Origin: Mediterraneibacter butyricigenes
Lineage (GTDB): Bacteria > Bacillota > Clostridia > Lachnospirales > Lachnospiraceae
Length of the DNA: 64,000 nucleotides
Reading direction: 5' to 3'
Assembly: GCF_003574295.1 (NCBI RefSeq)
Contig: NZ_BHGK01000001.1
Coordinates: 1,302,001 to 1,366,000 of the forward strand
The notes beneath the pieces were generated by a model that was not told the origin of the DNA, did not search any database, and saw only the letters and a list, made by a program, of their open reading frames with translations. Positions 20,080-29,309 of the stretch are shown piece by piece. A program made the position numbers and the translations under genes. The first letter of the stretch is position 1. The number at the start of each line of letters is the position of its first letter.

Positions 20080-20400
20080 TTATTCTGCCGGCTCAAACAC
20101 AATCTCGTCCGGATCTACCAGTCCTAATTTCTCTCGTGCCACGTCCTTGACGTACTCGTCGGACTGGACATATTCCTGATATTCTTCCACTTCGGAAGAA
20201 CGTTCTTTTTCTTTCTCAATCTCCTGATTCAGTTCCGCTTCCTGGCTCTTGTATTCGTTGTTCTTTGCCTGAAGCGTCATGGAACGAAATGCCATCATCC
20301 CCGTCATCAAAAGAAGCACCGTCGATACCAGCACCACAGTCCGTTTGAACTGTCTGGCACTGCGTCTCTTCCTGCGCCCGCTGCTCGTTCTCTTATTCAT
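20080..20400 (-). CDS. divIC: Septum formation initiator (DivIC/FtsB family)
   Basis: The start was set at 20400 (MNKRTSS) because GGGTGAG sits five bases upstream; longer frames lack such a site. The 106-residue product has a basic cytoplasmic tail, one membrane helix (VVLVSTVLLLMTGMMAF, about 20-36) and a coiled coil rich in Glu/Lys. The C-terminal DivIC signature is EYVKDVAREKLGLVDPDEIVF. It acts with FtsL and DivIB in the divisome. It lies in the usual sporulation/division cluster after yabQ. Confidence 0.92.
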   Translation of the reverse strand: MNKRTSSGRRKRRSARQFKRTVVLVSTVLLLMTGMMAFRSMTLQAKNNEYKSQEAELNQEIEKEKERSSEVEEYQEYVQSDEYVKDVAREKLGLVDPDEIVFEPAE

Positions 20401-20471
20401 ATACTCACCCATTCTGACAGAAAAAGCCGTCATTTTCAGACCTTCTGTCACCCCTTAATCTTATAACTATA

Positions 20472-20771
20472 TTACTTGGTTTTCCGATGGTTTTCAAGTT
20501 TTTTTGCCACCATTTTTTCAGAAATCCACCCACATACAACACCTAGTATGAAGTACCATCTTACAACCCCATAAGTAGTAAAATATAGTTGATAAAATCC
20601 ATAAATACTGATCCCAATCCAGTAAAAAATGTCTTCGACCGCTACCATTTTTCCGGAATGACGGATCAGTTTGCGAAAAAGTTTCAGAATCTCATACGCG
20701 CACGCAGAAACTACGCCCGTCAGAAAGGCGCAGAGAAAAACGCCGACTTCCCGCTCCAGTCCCATTATCAT
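20472..20771 (-). CDS. yabQ: Spore cortex biosynthesis protein YabQ
   Basis: A short 99-residue membrane protein starting LEREVGVFLCAFLTGVVSACAYE, with further helices around FYWIGISIYGFYQLYF and VVRWYFILGVVCGW. This matches the YabQ family, required for spore cortex formation in B. subtilis, though shorter than the 211-residue B. subtilis protein. ATGA overlap with yabP shows coupling. Position between yabP and divIC is conserved. Confidence 0.9.
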   Translation of the reverse strand: MIMGLEREVGVFLCAFLTGVVSACAYEILKLFRKLIRHSGKMVAVEDIFYWIGISIYGFYQLYFTTYGVVRWYFILGVVCGWISEKMVAKKLENHRKTK

Positions 20772-21061
20772 TTCAGCAGCCTGTTCCAGAAAGAATTCCC
20801 GCTTTTTCCGGCAATCCCTTCCGCAGAAGAATAAACCAAGCTGTCAATATTTCCAGCCAGATCTACTTCTCCCTTTTCCACGCTCAGCCGGTTCACATGC
20901 AGATCACTCCCTTTTACCATCAGCATGCCCTGTTCCGTCTCCAGCAAAATCTCATTAATATCAAAGGAAAGCACATCCAGAACTCCTGTTACCGTCCCGG
21001 AGCGCCGATTATTGAGCACAACCTTATGTGCTTTTTGCACCTGTCTTTCTTCCATCCCCAT
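20768..21061 (-). CDS. yabP: Sporulation protein YabP
   Basis: The 97-residue protein has the YabP/YqfC fold pattern: HKVVLNNRRSGTVTGVLDVLSFDINEILLE cannot be mistaken, with GMLMVKGSDLHVNRLSVEKGEVDLAGNI after it. It is probably needed for spore envelope assembly together with YabQ; the molecular role is unknown. It overlaps yabQ by four bases and lies downstream of rqcP. Confidence 0.92.
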   Translation of the reverse strand: MGMEERQVQKAHKVVLNNRRSGTVTGVLDVLSFDINEILLETEQGMLMVKGSDLHVNRLSVEKGEVDLAGNIDSLVYSSAEGIAGKSGNSFWNRLLK

Positions 21062-21174
21062 TTTGTCCCTTCCGGCTTTTTAGAAATATATGACAGGCTT
21101 TCTTTTTTTATGCTTCCTTTTTCCGATCGTTCCATCTCTTTTGCAACGATTCCTTCGCGCCATTTTTCAGATTT

Positions 21175-21414
21175 TTAGAGGTATTTAAACAATTCTTTCG
21201 CTTCCTCTTTCTTGGTGGTATCCTGCAGATCCAGGACTTCTACCTTCACCGTTCGGGTTCCGAACTGGATCTCGATGATATCTCCCACTTTTACTTTTAC
21301 AGATGCCTTCGCCACGGTTCCGTTGACCGTTACACGACCGGCATCACAGGCTTCATTTGCCACAGTCCGGCGTTTGATCAGCCGGGACACTTTTAAAAAC
21401 TTATCCAGTCTCAT
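21175..21414 (-). CDS. rqcP: S4-domain RNA-binding protein RqcP
   Basis: The 79 residues form one S4 domain: MRLDKFLKVSRLIKRRTVANEACDAGRVTVNG, then KASVKVKVGDIIEIQFG. The B. subtilis homologue (YabO/RqcP) works with RqcH in bacterial ribosome quality control, placing alanine tails on stalled peptides. The place between hup and yabP matches the Bacillus gene order. No conflict with Hsp15 homologues, which carry extra C-terminal residues. Confidence 0.9.
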   Translation of the reverse strand: MRLDKFLKVSRLIKRRTVANEACDAGRVTVNGTVAKASVKVKVGDIIEIQFGTRTVKVEVLDLQDTTKKEEAKELFKYL

Positions 21415-21434
21415 CTATGATCTCCTTTTCTATA

Positions 21435-21499
21435 ACATCTTCCATGTACGCCGCAGTGTGCATCCTCGCGGAGCGTTTTTAGGTATCGGACAATAGTCC
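21435..21499. repeat. 65-bp direct repeat, copy 1 (truncated terminator copy)
   Basis: This 65-base stretch matches 21556-21620 with about five mismatches by eye. It includes the left half of the hup terminator (TTTTTAGGTATCGGAC) but not the right half, so it cannot fold as the terminator does. It lies between hup and rqcP. Confidence 0.8.
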
Positions 21500-21555
21500 T
21501 ATATATCAATAGAAACTTGCTTGCTAGTTTCTCGCGCCTGCGGTGGTCGCTTGCG

Positions 21556-21620
21556 ACATCTTCCCTGTGCACCGCAGTGCGCATCCCCGCGGAGCGTTTT
21601 TAGGTATCGGACAATAGTCC
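21556..21620. repeat. 65-bp direct repeat, copy 2 (contains hup terminator left arm)
   Basis: Near-identical to 21435-21499, 121 bases away. Here the repeat is followed by the complementary arm that completes the hup terminator. The spacer between copies has a small GAAACT/AGTTTC hairpin and no gene. Confidence 0.8.
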
Positions 21621-21634
21621 GATACCTAAAAAAA
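21597..21634 (-). terminator. Intrinsic terminator of hup
   Basis: TAGGTATCGGAC / GTCCGATACCTA is a perfect 12-base-pair stem with an AATA loop. It is flanked by Ts and As, so it can work in both directions; it lies about 75 bases after the hup stop. Confidence 0.9.
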
Positions 21635-21706
21635 TGCCGCGCATGACACAACCGTCACACGCGACACTCATTCACATTCACTAAACTCTTCTGTTCAACC
21701 AAACGA

Positions 21707-21982
21707 TTACTCGTTTACTGCATCTTTCAGAGCTTTACCAGCTTTGAACTTCGGCGCCTTGCAAGCAGCGATATTCATGGTCTTACCTGTCTGAGGATTT
21801 CTTCCCTCTCTTGCAGCTCTCTTGCTGATCTCAAATGTACCAAATCCTACTAACTGAACTTTCTGATCTGCTTTCAGCTGAGCAGTTACTACGTCAACAA
21901 ATGCCTTCAGAGCTTTCTCAGAATCCTTCTTGGATAAATCTGCTTTCTCAGCGATTGCTGCTACTAATTCTGTTTTGTTCAT
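21707..21982 (-). CDS. hup: HU family DNA-binding protein
   Basis: A canonical 91-residue HU: NKTELVAAIAEKADLSKKD, LVGFGTFEISKRAAREGRNP with the DNA-intercalating arm, and a final KAGKALKDAV. It bends and packages DNA. GAGGAGGAAAC precedes the ATG, a consensus promoter lies at 22073-22101, and a strong terminator follows, so it is a monocistronic, probably highly expressed gene. Confidence 0.97.
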   Translation of the reverse strand: MNKTELVAAIAEKADLSKKDSEKALKAFVDVVTAQLKADQKVQLVGFGTFEISKRAAREGRNPQTGKTMNIAACKAPKFKAGKALKDAVNE

Positions 21983-22072
21983 GAATGTTTCCTCCTCTTA
22001 TTTTATGGAACAATGATCTATCTATATGAGCTTGTCCCACTCATTCATATTATGAGCGCGTCCTCACATAAT

Positions 22073-22101
22073 GTTATACCTGTTCCCCCTGTATTTGTCA
22101 A
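22073..22101 (-). promoter_or_regulatory. Sigma-A promoter of hup
   Basis: Minus-strand TTGACA (22096-22101), 17 bases, TATAAC (22073-22078). It lies about 90 bases upstream of the hup ATG. Confidence 0.85.
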
Positions 22102-22156
22102 GGATTTTTCCCTATCTGGCGGCTTTTTACGCGCCAAATGCATACCGTTTGCGTTA

Positions 22157-23890
22157 TTAGAGCATCTTATCAATCATCTGAAGGACAGCTTCACCCATTT
22201 CCTCGGATTTCTCGTCTGCATCTTCCAGAGAAGTTCCCTTTACTCCGTAGTAGAATTTTACTTTTGGCTCTGTACCGGAAGGACGTACACACAGCCAGGT
22301 TCCGTCCGGCATATCATAGTACAGAACATTGGAATTCGGCAGACCTGTTGTGGTAACTTCGCCTGTCTCCATATCCTGAACCGTGTCTTTCTTGTAGTCT
22401 CTTGCCTTGAGCACTTTGTATCCTGCGATCTCAGCCGGCGGATTCTTACGCAGCGTCTCCAGGATCTCCTGGATCTTAGCCAGTCCCTCGATTCCTTTCA
22501 GGGTAATGGACTGGATAGCGTCTTTGTAGTATCCGTATCTTTCGTACATCTCGATCATCGCATCCCACAAAGTCTTGCCCTGAGTCTTGTAATAAGCGGC
22601 TGCCTCGCAGAGTGCCATGGTTGCAACGATTGCGTCTTTGTCTCTTGCATGCGTTCCGATCAGACATCCGTAACTCTCTTCAAATCCAAACAGATACTGT
22701 CCTTTTCCGGTCTGTTCAAATCCAAGGATCTGCTGTCCGATATACTTGAATCCGGTCAGGACCTCGATCAGTCCGACTCCGTAATATTCTGCAATGGCGT
22801 CTGCCATGTTGGAGGTTACGATGGTCTTGATCAGTTTGCCGTCTTCCGGAAGTCCGTACAGTGCTTTTCTCTGTCCGATCTCATAATCTGCCAGCAGACA
22901 TCCGGACATATTTCCGGTCAGGACTTTGTATTCTCCGGACTTGCTATCTTTGACATAAACACCCAGACGGTCTGCATCCGGATCCGTAGCCAGTACGATA
23001 TCCGCATCCACTTCTTTTGCCAGCTTCAGTCCCAGTTCAAAAGCTTCTGCTGCTTCCGGGTTCGGATAGGAAACGGTCGGGAATTCTCCGTCCGGCAGTT
23101 CCTGTTCTTTTACGACATATACATTTTCAAATCCCAGTTCTTTTAAGATACGACGTGCCGGAATATTACCGGTACCATGCAGCGGGCTGTATACGATCTT
23201 CAGGTCTTTTCCGACTGCATCAATGGCGTCCTGATGGAGCACCTGTTTCTTTAATTCCGCAATATAAGTATCATCTACTTCTTTGCCGATCACTTCATAC
23301 AGACCTTTTGCCTTTGCTTCGTCAAGCGGCATGGTCTTCATTGTCGTATAATCTACGACTGCCTTTACTTCGTCCATGATTCCCTTGTCATGAGGCGGTG
23401 TAATCTGCGCGCCGTCCTCCCAGTATACTTTATATCCGTTGTACTCCGGTGGATTGTGGCTCGCAGTGATGTTGATTCCTGCGATACATCCCAGTTTGCG
23501 GACTGCGTAAGACAGTTCCGGTGTCGGGCGAAGAGATTCGAAGACATAAGCCTTGATTCCGTTTGCCGCAAGACAAAGAGCTGCTTCATCTGCAAATTCT
23601 GGAGACATCCGTCTGGAATCAAATGCAATTGCAACTCCCTTGTCAGCATTTCCACTCTTCTGTATGTAATTTGCAAGTCCCTGTGTTGCTTTTCTTACAG
23701 TATAAATATTCATACGGTTGGTTCCGGCTCCGATCACACCACGAAGTCCGGCTGTTCCAAATTCCAAATCCGTATAAAAGCGTTCTTTTATTTCATTTTC
23801 ATCATCTTTCAGACCTTCCAGCTCTGCCTTTGTGTCTGCATCAAAATATGGATTTGACAGCCATTCTTGGTATCTTTCCTTGTACTCCAT
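22157..23890 (-). CDS. pgcA: Phosphoglucomutase/phosphomannomutase (alpha-D-phosphohexomutase)
   Basis: The 577-residue enzyme fits the PgcA type. The phosphoserine loop is TASHNPPEYNGYKVYW (about residue 145), the Mg loop DPDADRLGVYV (about 305), the sugar-binding loop GFEESYGCL (about 405) and the phosphate loop RPSGTEPKVKFYY near the C-terminus. It interconverts glucose 1- and 6-phosphate, feeding glycogen, UDP-glucose and the Leloir pathway genes found further right. AGGAGG lies just before the ATG, and a TATAAT-like box at 23924-23929 may be its promoter. Confidence 0.94.
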   Translation of the reverse strand: MEYKERYQEWLSNPYFDADTKAELEGLKDDENEIKERFYTDLEFGTAGLRGVIGAGTNRMNIYTVRKATQGLANYIQKSGNADKGVAIAFDSRRMSPEFADEAALCLAANGIKAYVFESLRPTPELSYAVRKLGCIAGINITASHNPPEYNGYKVYWEDGAQITPPHDKGIMDEVKAVVDYTTMKTMPLDEAKAKGLYEVIGKEVDDTYIAELKKQVLHQDAIDAVGKDLKIVYSPLHGTGNIPARRILKELGFENVYVVKEQELPDGEFPTVSYPNPEAAEAFELGLKLAKEVDADIVLATDPDADRLGVYVKDSKSGEYKVLTGNMSGCLLADYEIGQRKALYGLPEDGKLIKTIVTSNMADAIAEYYGVGLIEVLTGFKYIGQQILGFEQTGKGQYLFGFEESYGCLIGTHARDKDAIVATMALCEAAAYYKTQGKTLWDAMIEMYERYGYYKDAIQSITLKGIEGLAKIQEILETLRKNPPAEIAGYKVLKARDYKKDTVQDMETGEVTTTGLPNSNVLYYDMPDGTWLCVRPSGTEPKVKFYYGVKGTSLEDADEKSEEMGEAVLQMIDKML

Positions 23891-23939
23891 CTTTGTACCT
23901 CCTGAAAATCATTTCTTCTCTATATTATACAACATGTGT

Positions 23940-25037
23940 CTATAAATGGAAAGAAAATATCTTCTCAATGAGCGCGATTTTCCCCTCCGTCTGTGACACG
24001 CAGATCTTTAATTTTTCGGTATTTTTCTGAGGCACCCACGCTTTGTTGGAATGATAGTAGGAATTGGCGATCTTCCAGAATTTTTCCGGATAGAGAAGCC
24101 GAAGTGCCAGATATTCTTTCTCTGCTTTTTCCAGCGGCCTGACTCCGTCATAGGCTTCCAACATCTTTACGCCCAGACTTTCCTTCCACCCATGTTTTTC
24201 CATCACCTTTCGGAAAAAATAATAAAAATCTGCCATCTGGATTTCTATATGAAACCGTTCAAATCCGGTGGTTGCAATCTCTCCTTGGACAAACAGAAGA
24301 TTGTGATAATTATAATCCCCATGAACCAGGCATTTCCTGACAAGACTTTCCCGATACAGGGCATCATATCCCGTCCTTTCCAGCCGCTGTATCACCAGAT
24401 CTGCCAGCCGGTTCATTTCCTCAAAATGTCTCAGATACAACAATTCAAATTCATCTTTCCGGCTTCTGCATCGAATGTACTCCCTTACCTTTCTCAGTTC
24501 CCGGTTGTGCCGCAGATAGTCTTCCTTCAGATTTCCTCCGCAGACCGGTTCCGAAAATATTGCTCTGTTCCATTCATTCTCAATGCCCGATCCCATTTCC
24601 GTTTTCGCTTCGTCCGTTTCATCCCGTTGTTCGGTCTGCCCCTGTCCCTTTCCGACAATGGAGTTACCGTCCCGCCAGAACATGACTTGATGCAGCCTCG
24701 CCAGATTCCGGACACTTTGCAGGACTTCCGTCTCTTTTCTCACATCACATTCCCTGCCGGTAAACCAGTGTTTCAACAGATAATGTGTGCCGTCCCGGTA
24801 GACACTGAGACAGTTGCCTTCTTTGGTCAGAACCGGAAGATCCACCCGTTCAAATCCCTCTTCTTTCAGTTGAAGGCAGAGTTGATACAGCAGCGGCGCA
24901 CGCTTTTCCGAAAAATGAACCTCTTTTAAGAGCAGTCCTCCCTGATCTGTATCGCAAAAAAACGCACCCCTTATTTTACGGGTGCTTCTGACTTCTATAT
25001 CGTATTGTTCCAAGACTTCTAATTCATACTCTCTCAT
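23940..25037 (-). CDS. CotS-family spore coat kinase-like protein
   Basis: The start at 25037 (MREYELEVLEQYD) was chosen for AGGGGGCGG just upstream. About 365 residues have the CotS/choline-kinase-like fold. An N-lobe carries LLLKEV and LKHWFTGRECD, and the catalytic loop VHGDYNYHNLLF (about residue 245) has Asp and Asn of aminoglycoside phosphotransferases. A low-complexity Glu/Gln/Thr insert lies near 140-165. CotS proteins belong to the spore coat or act on its components; the substrate is unknown. The position next to cca and a mutase gives no further hint. Confidence 0.8.
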   Translation of the reverse strand: MREYELEVLEQYDIEVRSTRKIRGAFFCDTDQGGLLLKEVHFSEKRAPLLYQLCLQLKEEGFERVDLPVLTKEGNCLSVYRDGTHYLLKHWFTGRECDVRKETEVLQSVRNLARLHQVMFWRDGNSIVGKGQGQTEQRDETDEAKTEMGSGIENEWNRAIFSEPVCGGNLKEDYLRHNRELRKVREYIRCRSRKDEFELLYLRHFEEMNRLADLVIQRLERTGYDALYRESLVRKCLVHGDYNYHNLLFVQGEIATTGFERFHIEIQMADFYYFFRKVMEKHGWKESLGVKMLEAYDGVRPLEKAEKEYLALRLLYPEKFWKIANSYYHSNKAWVPQKNTEKLKICVSQTEGKIALIEKIFSFHL

Positions 25038-25101
25038 ATCCGCCCCCTGCACCATACAATTCCGACTCTGTTAAATGTATGATGCAAAGGTGAATGGTAT
25101 G

Positions 25102-26436
25102 CTATTTTTTCAGCTTTTTCCTGACATATTTACACAGGTATTCCTTCGTGTTGCGCTCCGGCGCATCGATCACTTTTTCCAACAATTCATTTAAGGTATC
25201 TCCAAGTTCTTTGCCCGGTTCCATTCCAAGTTCCATCAGATCTCTTCCTGTCACCGCCAGATCCTTCAAGGTCACACATTCCTTATCTTTCAGGATCTGC
25301 TGATAGATTTCCTGCATATCCAAAATGTTCTGGATCTTTTTACTGCGCTGATAATTGCTCTGCGCTTTTACATCTGCCATCCGCACCTCCAGATACAGAG
25401 GAAACAGATCCACCCCGATCCGGTTCATGGCTCTTCGCACATTTCTCGGCGTTGCTGCCGCACGATAATCATGATAGCAGACCAGACGGGTCACCTGGCG
25501 CACGGTTTCATTATCAAACTTCAGTCTTCTCAGGACTTTTCTGGCAATCTCTTCGCTAACCAGGGCATGTCCTTCAAAATGATCCACGCCCTTCTCATCG
25601 GTAGTCTTCATAGACGGCTTGCCCATATCGTGGAACAGGATCGTAAACCGCAATACCTTATCTGCACGTATATTTTTCAACGCCTGCAGCGTATGCCGGT
25701 CCACATCGAAAATATGATGGCGGATGTTCTGATGCACTCCCACCATGGCATCCCACTCCGGAAGGATTACCTTTGTAATTCCCAGCTCACAGGCATCATT
25801 GATCAGCTCCGGATGATCTGACATCAAGAGTTTCGTCAGTTCCACCCGAATTCGTTCCGCACTGATCTTATTTAAGGTCGGTGCCAGCACCCGAATGGCT
25901 GCTGCCGTCTTGTCTTCAATCGGAAATGCAAGCTGCGCCGAAAAACGAACCGCCCGCAGAATCCGCAGTGCATCTTCCGAAAATCGCTCCATCGGATCTC
26001 CCACGCAGCGGATCAGATGTCCGTTCAGATCTTTCATTCCACCAAAAGGATCCACCAACCGGTCCGTATCATTATACGCCATGGCATTGATGGTAAAATC
26101 CCGTCGTTTCAAGTCTTCTGTCAGACTTCTGGTAAACGTCACTTCCTTCGGATGCCGGCCATCTTCATATTCTCCGTCCACCCGGTAAGTGGTGACCTCA
26201 AACCCTTCTTTTCCAAGCATGACCGTTACAGTTCCATGCTCAATCCCCGTATCTACGGTACGGGAAAACAGTCGTTTTACTTCCTGCGGCGTAGCCGATG
26301 TGGTAATGTCCCAGTCCTGCGGTACTCTGCCCAGAATGGAGTCCCGCACACAGCCTCCCACGATATATGCTTCATATCCATGTAATATGAGATTTTCAAG
26401 AATCATACTTACCTTTGCAGGCAATGGTATCTTCAT
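25102..26436 (-). CDS. cca: CCA tRNA nucleotidyltransferase
   Basis: The start at 26436 (MKIPLPAKV) overlaps the stop of the upstream nuclease-like gene as ATGA. A longer TTG-initiated frame also exists. The 444 residues contain the class II nucleotidyltransferase motif GGCVRDSILGRVPQDWDITT (about residues 20-40), RRDFTINAMAYN, the RNA-binding region and an HD domain (HDMGKPS, about 260). It adds or repairs the 3' CCA of tRNAs. The HD domain may give phosphohydrolase activity, as in other long family members. Confidence 0.94.
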   Translation of the reverse strand: MKIPLPAKVSMILENLILHGYEAYIVGGCVRDSILGRVPQDWDITTSATPQEVKRLFSRTVDTGIEHGTVTVMLGKEGFEVTTYRVDGEYEDGRHPKEVTFTRSLTEDLKRRDFTINAMAYNDTDRLVDPFGGMKDLNGHLIRCVGDPMERFSEDALRILRAVRFSAQLAFPIEDKTAAAIRVLAPTLNKISAERIRVELTKLLMSDHPELINDACELGITKVILPEWDAMVGVHQNIRHHIFDVDRHTLQALKNIRADKVLRFTILFHDMGKPSMKTTDEKGVDHFEGHALVSEEIARKVLRRLKFDNETVRQVTRLVCYHDYRAAATPRNVRRAMNRIGVDLFPLYLEVRMADVKAQSNYQRSKKIQNILDMQEIYQQILKDKECVTLKDLAVTGRDLMELGMEPGKELGDTLNELLEKVIDAPERNTKEYLCKYVRKKLKK

Positions 26437-28076
26437 AGGGTATCCAAGACCTCCCTTTCTCTCTTTTGACAACTAAATATTATAACCTGTCTTTCCTGTT
26501 TCCTCAACCATTTCAGGGCAGATTTCAGCCGGTTGTCGTCATAACAGGCAAAGGTTTCATCCAAAATCAAAGGAAAATCCGCCGGCAGTAACACCTTTGC
26601 CGCAGCCATTCGAAATGCAAAATATGCCTGCTGCGCCGTCCCTTCGCTGACCTGATACAACCGTAATATCCGATGTTCATCATACAGTCTCAGTTCTCCA
26701 TTTTCTTCCAGGCGAAGTGTCGGATAAGCTCCATTTGTAATCTCACACAGGATTTCCGATGCAGACTGCTGAAATTCCGTCCGAAAATCTCTTGCCGTCT
26801 CTCTCGCAATCTCCATCATCCGTTCTGCTGCCAGATCCAGCGCGCGGATCTGCTGCATCTGATTCTTTTCACGCTCTGTACGGTCCAGCAATTCTTCTTC
26901 CTCTTCCCGAAGATTCTCCAGTTCTCTGGAAAGTTCCCGAATCTCCTGAGTTAATTCTTCAGATTTCCAGTGCAGACGCTTTCGCTGTTCCTCTGTCACT
27001 GCTGCCTTTTCCCGATCCTGCCAGCGTATCTCAACTTCGCCTTTTTCTCTTCGAAACCTCAGATTTCTTTCCTGTTCTTCCTTTTTCTTATGCAACCACA
27101 AAATCAGGCAGCCCACTCCTGCTGCCACTGACAGAATCATCCCCGGAATCCGAAGGGCAAACAGATCTGTCACTGCCAGAATTATTCCGACCAGACACAG
27201 ACATAAAAATACAATGATTACTCCTAAACCACCGGCCCGATTCCTGTTTCTTATCGTTTCATGATCTTCCTTCCGATTTTGACTCTGTGATTCCTCCTGA
27301 TTTTTCTGATAAAGTTCTTCCCTGATTTGTCGATTACACTCCTCTTGCTCTCTTTGTTTCCGTTCTTCCCGCGCTTTTTGATCCCGTTCCAGTTCTTTCA
27401 ATCGAACAGATACTTCCTGAAATCTCTCTTGTTTACTGTGTTTCTGTCGTTCCAGGTATTCCTGCTGCATCCGGATCTGCCGCCGTTTTTCTCTTCGGGC
27501 TGACTCTTCCTTCTCCAGTTCTTTCCCGGCTTTTTTCTTTTCTTCTTTCAAGCGTCCCAGTGCCTCATTCACCCGGAGATTTTCTGCCTGCACCGCACTG
27601 TAATTTGCCGCATAATCTTCCAGACTTTCCGCCAGAGTCTTCCCCGGCTCAACCTTCATCTGACCGATAGCCGCCGTATTCTCAAACGCAGCTTTTGACA
27701 CATCATCCAGAAGCACTTCCAGATCTCCGTCCTCCACCGACAGTTCTTCCCCGTCATCCTCGCAGATCAGCTTTGCATTTTTCTGATACGTGTCAAAATT
27801 CCGTTCCAGATAAAAATGCCGACCACCACAGGTAAAACGCATGGCTCCGGCATAATAATTGGGATTCTCCCATGGCTCATACCGTTTATACTCCGATGTT
27901 TTTACCCCTCTGCCGCGTCCCGGCTCCAGTCCGAAAAGCATGGCCTTAATAAACTGGTAGATTGTTGTCTTTCCAAATTCATTTTCTCCGTAAAAGATCT
28001 GGATTCCATCGTTCAGGTAGAAATGGCGGTCTTCAAATTTTCCAAAATGCTTCAGATGTAATTCCTGTATCTCCAT
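26433..28076 (-). CDS. SMC/Rad50-like ATPase (YhaN/SbcC type), short form
   Basis: The 547-residue protein begins MEIQELHLKHFGKFEDR. Walker A GENEFGKTT is at about 32-40, followed by Glu/Arg-rich coiled coil. Two adjacent membrane-like hydrophobic segments (about 283-325) interrupt the coil, then more coil. Near the C-terminus come the ABC signature region YQVSEGTAQQAYFAFRMA and Walker B LILDETFACYDD. It pairs with the calcineurin-like nuclease upstream, three bases away, like B. subtilis YhaO-YhaN or SbcD-SbcC. It is much shorter than YhaN (about 960 residues), and the hydrophobic pair suggests membrane attachment. Probable DNA end processing. Confidence 0.85.
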   Translation of the reverse strand: MEIQELHLKHFGKFEDRHFYLNDGIQIFYGENEFGKTTIYQFIKAMLFGLEPGRGRGVKTSEYKRYEPWENPNYYAGAMRFTCGGRHFYLERNFDTYQKNAKLICEDDGEELSVEDGDLEVLLDDVSKAAFENTAAIGQMKVEPGKTLAESLEDYAANYSAVQAENLRVNEALGRLKEEKKKAGKELEKEESARREKRRQIRMQQEYLERQKHSKQERFQEVSVRLKELERDQKAREERKQREQEECNRQIREELYQKNQEESQSQNRKEDHETIRNRNRAGGLGVIIVFLCLCLVGIILAVTDLFALRIPGMILSVAAGVGCLILWLHKKKEEQERNLRFRREKGEVEIRWQDREKAAVTEEQRKRLHWKSEELTQEIRELSRELENLREEEEELLDRTEREKNQMQQIRALDLAAERMMEIARETARDFRTEFQQSASEILCEITNGAYPTLRLEENGELRLYDEHRILRLYQVSEGTAQQAYFAFRMAAAKVLLPADFPLILDETFACYDDNRLKSALKWLRKQERQVIIFSCQKREREVLDTL

Positions 28077-28079
28077 CTT

Positions 28080-29228
28080 TTACTCCCCCAACAAGGCTTT
28101 TACCCCTTCATATAAAGCCATACGTTCCAGTGTCTCCATCTCCGGCGTTCCCAGATCATGTGCGCCCGTACCGTCTCTCCCTGTATCTGTATCAAGAAAA
28201 GATGCAATATATTCTCCCAGAAGATTTCCTCTGTTCTCAGCCGCCAACCGCTCAAAGTCATAGTCCGGGTGGGTCTGATCTTCCAGTTTCAGAATTCTTC
28301 CGGACTCATCCAGTTCTTCCAGGCAAAACTCCTGCCCCGGATGTTTGCTTCCCTCCAGACGAATCCTGTAAAAATCCCGGTTCTGTTCCTCACTCATCGT
28401 CAATCGGCAAAGCTTCGCTCTCAACTCTGCCAGTGACATTTCCGAATCCACCTTCACCGTCAACTCCTGATAGGAACGATATGCAAACGGGAAAAATTTC
28501 ACCCTGCACCCTTTCTCATCCAAAACCCCTTCTATATATCCATGTTTTCCCAGATCTCCGGCATCGATTGGTTCCAACGCCCCTGCATAGGCCATTGCCT
28601 GTCCTCTGTACTGTCCCTTCGAAAAAAAGTTCTGTGAAGCCGGGTTCCTTTCCTCCCCGGCAAAGATCTGTGGTTTATGGATATGCCCCATCGCAATATA
28701 AGAATAGCCCAGGCTTTGCATTTTCCTGAAATTCATCGGAATATGCGTCCCATCCCCGCCATGCGCCAGCAGGATCTCATACGGATATTCTCCCGGGGCT
28801 TCTGCAGCATCATATTTTGCTTCTGTAATCTCTCTTTTATCATAACCAAATCCGTAGACCGCCAGTTTTAACTCTGGAAATACCACGCTTTGCATCTCAG
28901 ACGAAAACAGCGGATGTACATTCTCCGCCCAGACAAACTCCCGATAAGCAGAATTTTTACCTATATAATCATGATTTCCCGCAATCAGCACCACCTGTGT
29001 CACCGAAAGCTGCGCAAACATGGCATTGACTTCTTTGAGTTCCCGCTTTAATGGCTGGCGATGGAACAGATCTCCGGCGATCAGAAGTAATTCCACCCGT
29101 TCCTCTTCGCAACGTCTCAAAAGCCGTCGAAAGGTATCCCAGATTTCTCTGTTTCTCTGTTCTTTATACCGTTCTCCCACCTCCGGTGCTGCGCCCAGAT
29201 GGATATCCGCTATATGAATAAAATGCAT
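28080..29228 (-). CDS. Calcineurin-like metallophosphoesterase (YhaO/SbcD type exonuclease subunit)
   Basis: The 382-residue protein shows the full dimetal motif set: HIADIHLG, LLIAGDLFHR, AGNHDYIGKNS, LLAHGGDG and AMGHIHKPQ. It is the nuclease partner of the adjacent Rad50-like ATPase; the two stop/start codons are three bases apart. Family knowledge points to DNA repair through end processing. AGGAGGAAC precedes the ATG. The C-terminal third (EEL.ESGRILKLED) resembles the YhaO capping domain. Confidence 0.88.
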   Translation of the reverse strand: MHFIHIADIHLGAAPEVGERYKEQRNREIWDTFRRLLRRCEEERVELLLIAGDLFHRQPLKRELKEVNAMFAQLSVTQVVLIAGNHDYIGKNSAYREFVWAENVHPLFSSEMQSVVFPELKLAVYGFGYDKREITEAKYDAAEAPGEYPYEILLAHGGDGTHIPMNFRKMQSLGYSYIAMGHIHKPQIFAGEERNPASQNFFSKGQYRGQAMAYAGALEPIDAGDLGKHGYIEGVLDEKGCRVKFFPFAYRSYQELTVKVDSEMSLAELRAKLCRLTMSEEQNRDFYRIRLEGSKHPGQEFCLEELDESGRILKLEDQTHPDYDFERLAAENRGNLLGEYIASFLDTDTGRDGTGAHDLGTPEMETLERMALYEGVKALLGE

Positions 29229-29309
29229 AAAGTTCCTCCTTTTGCAATCAGAACATTTGTTCTGATTATTCTACCACAGAAAATACAGATACTCAAGAAA
29301 AAGAAAAAA

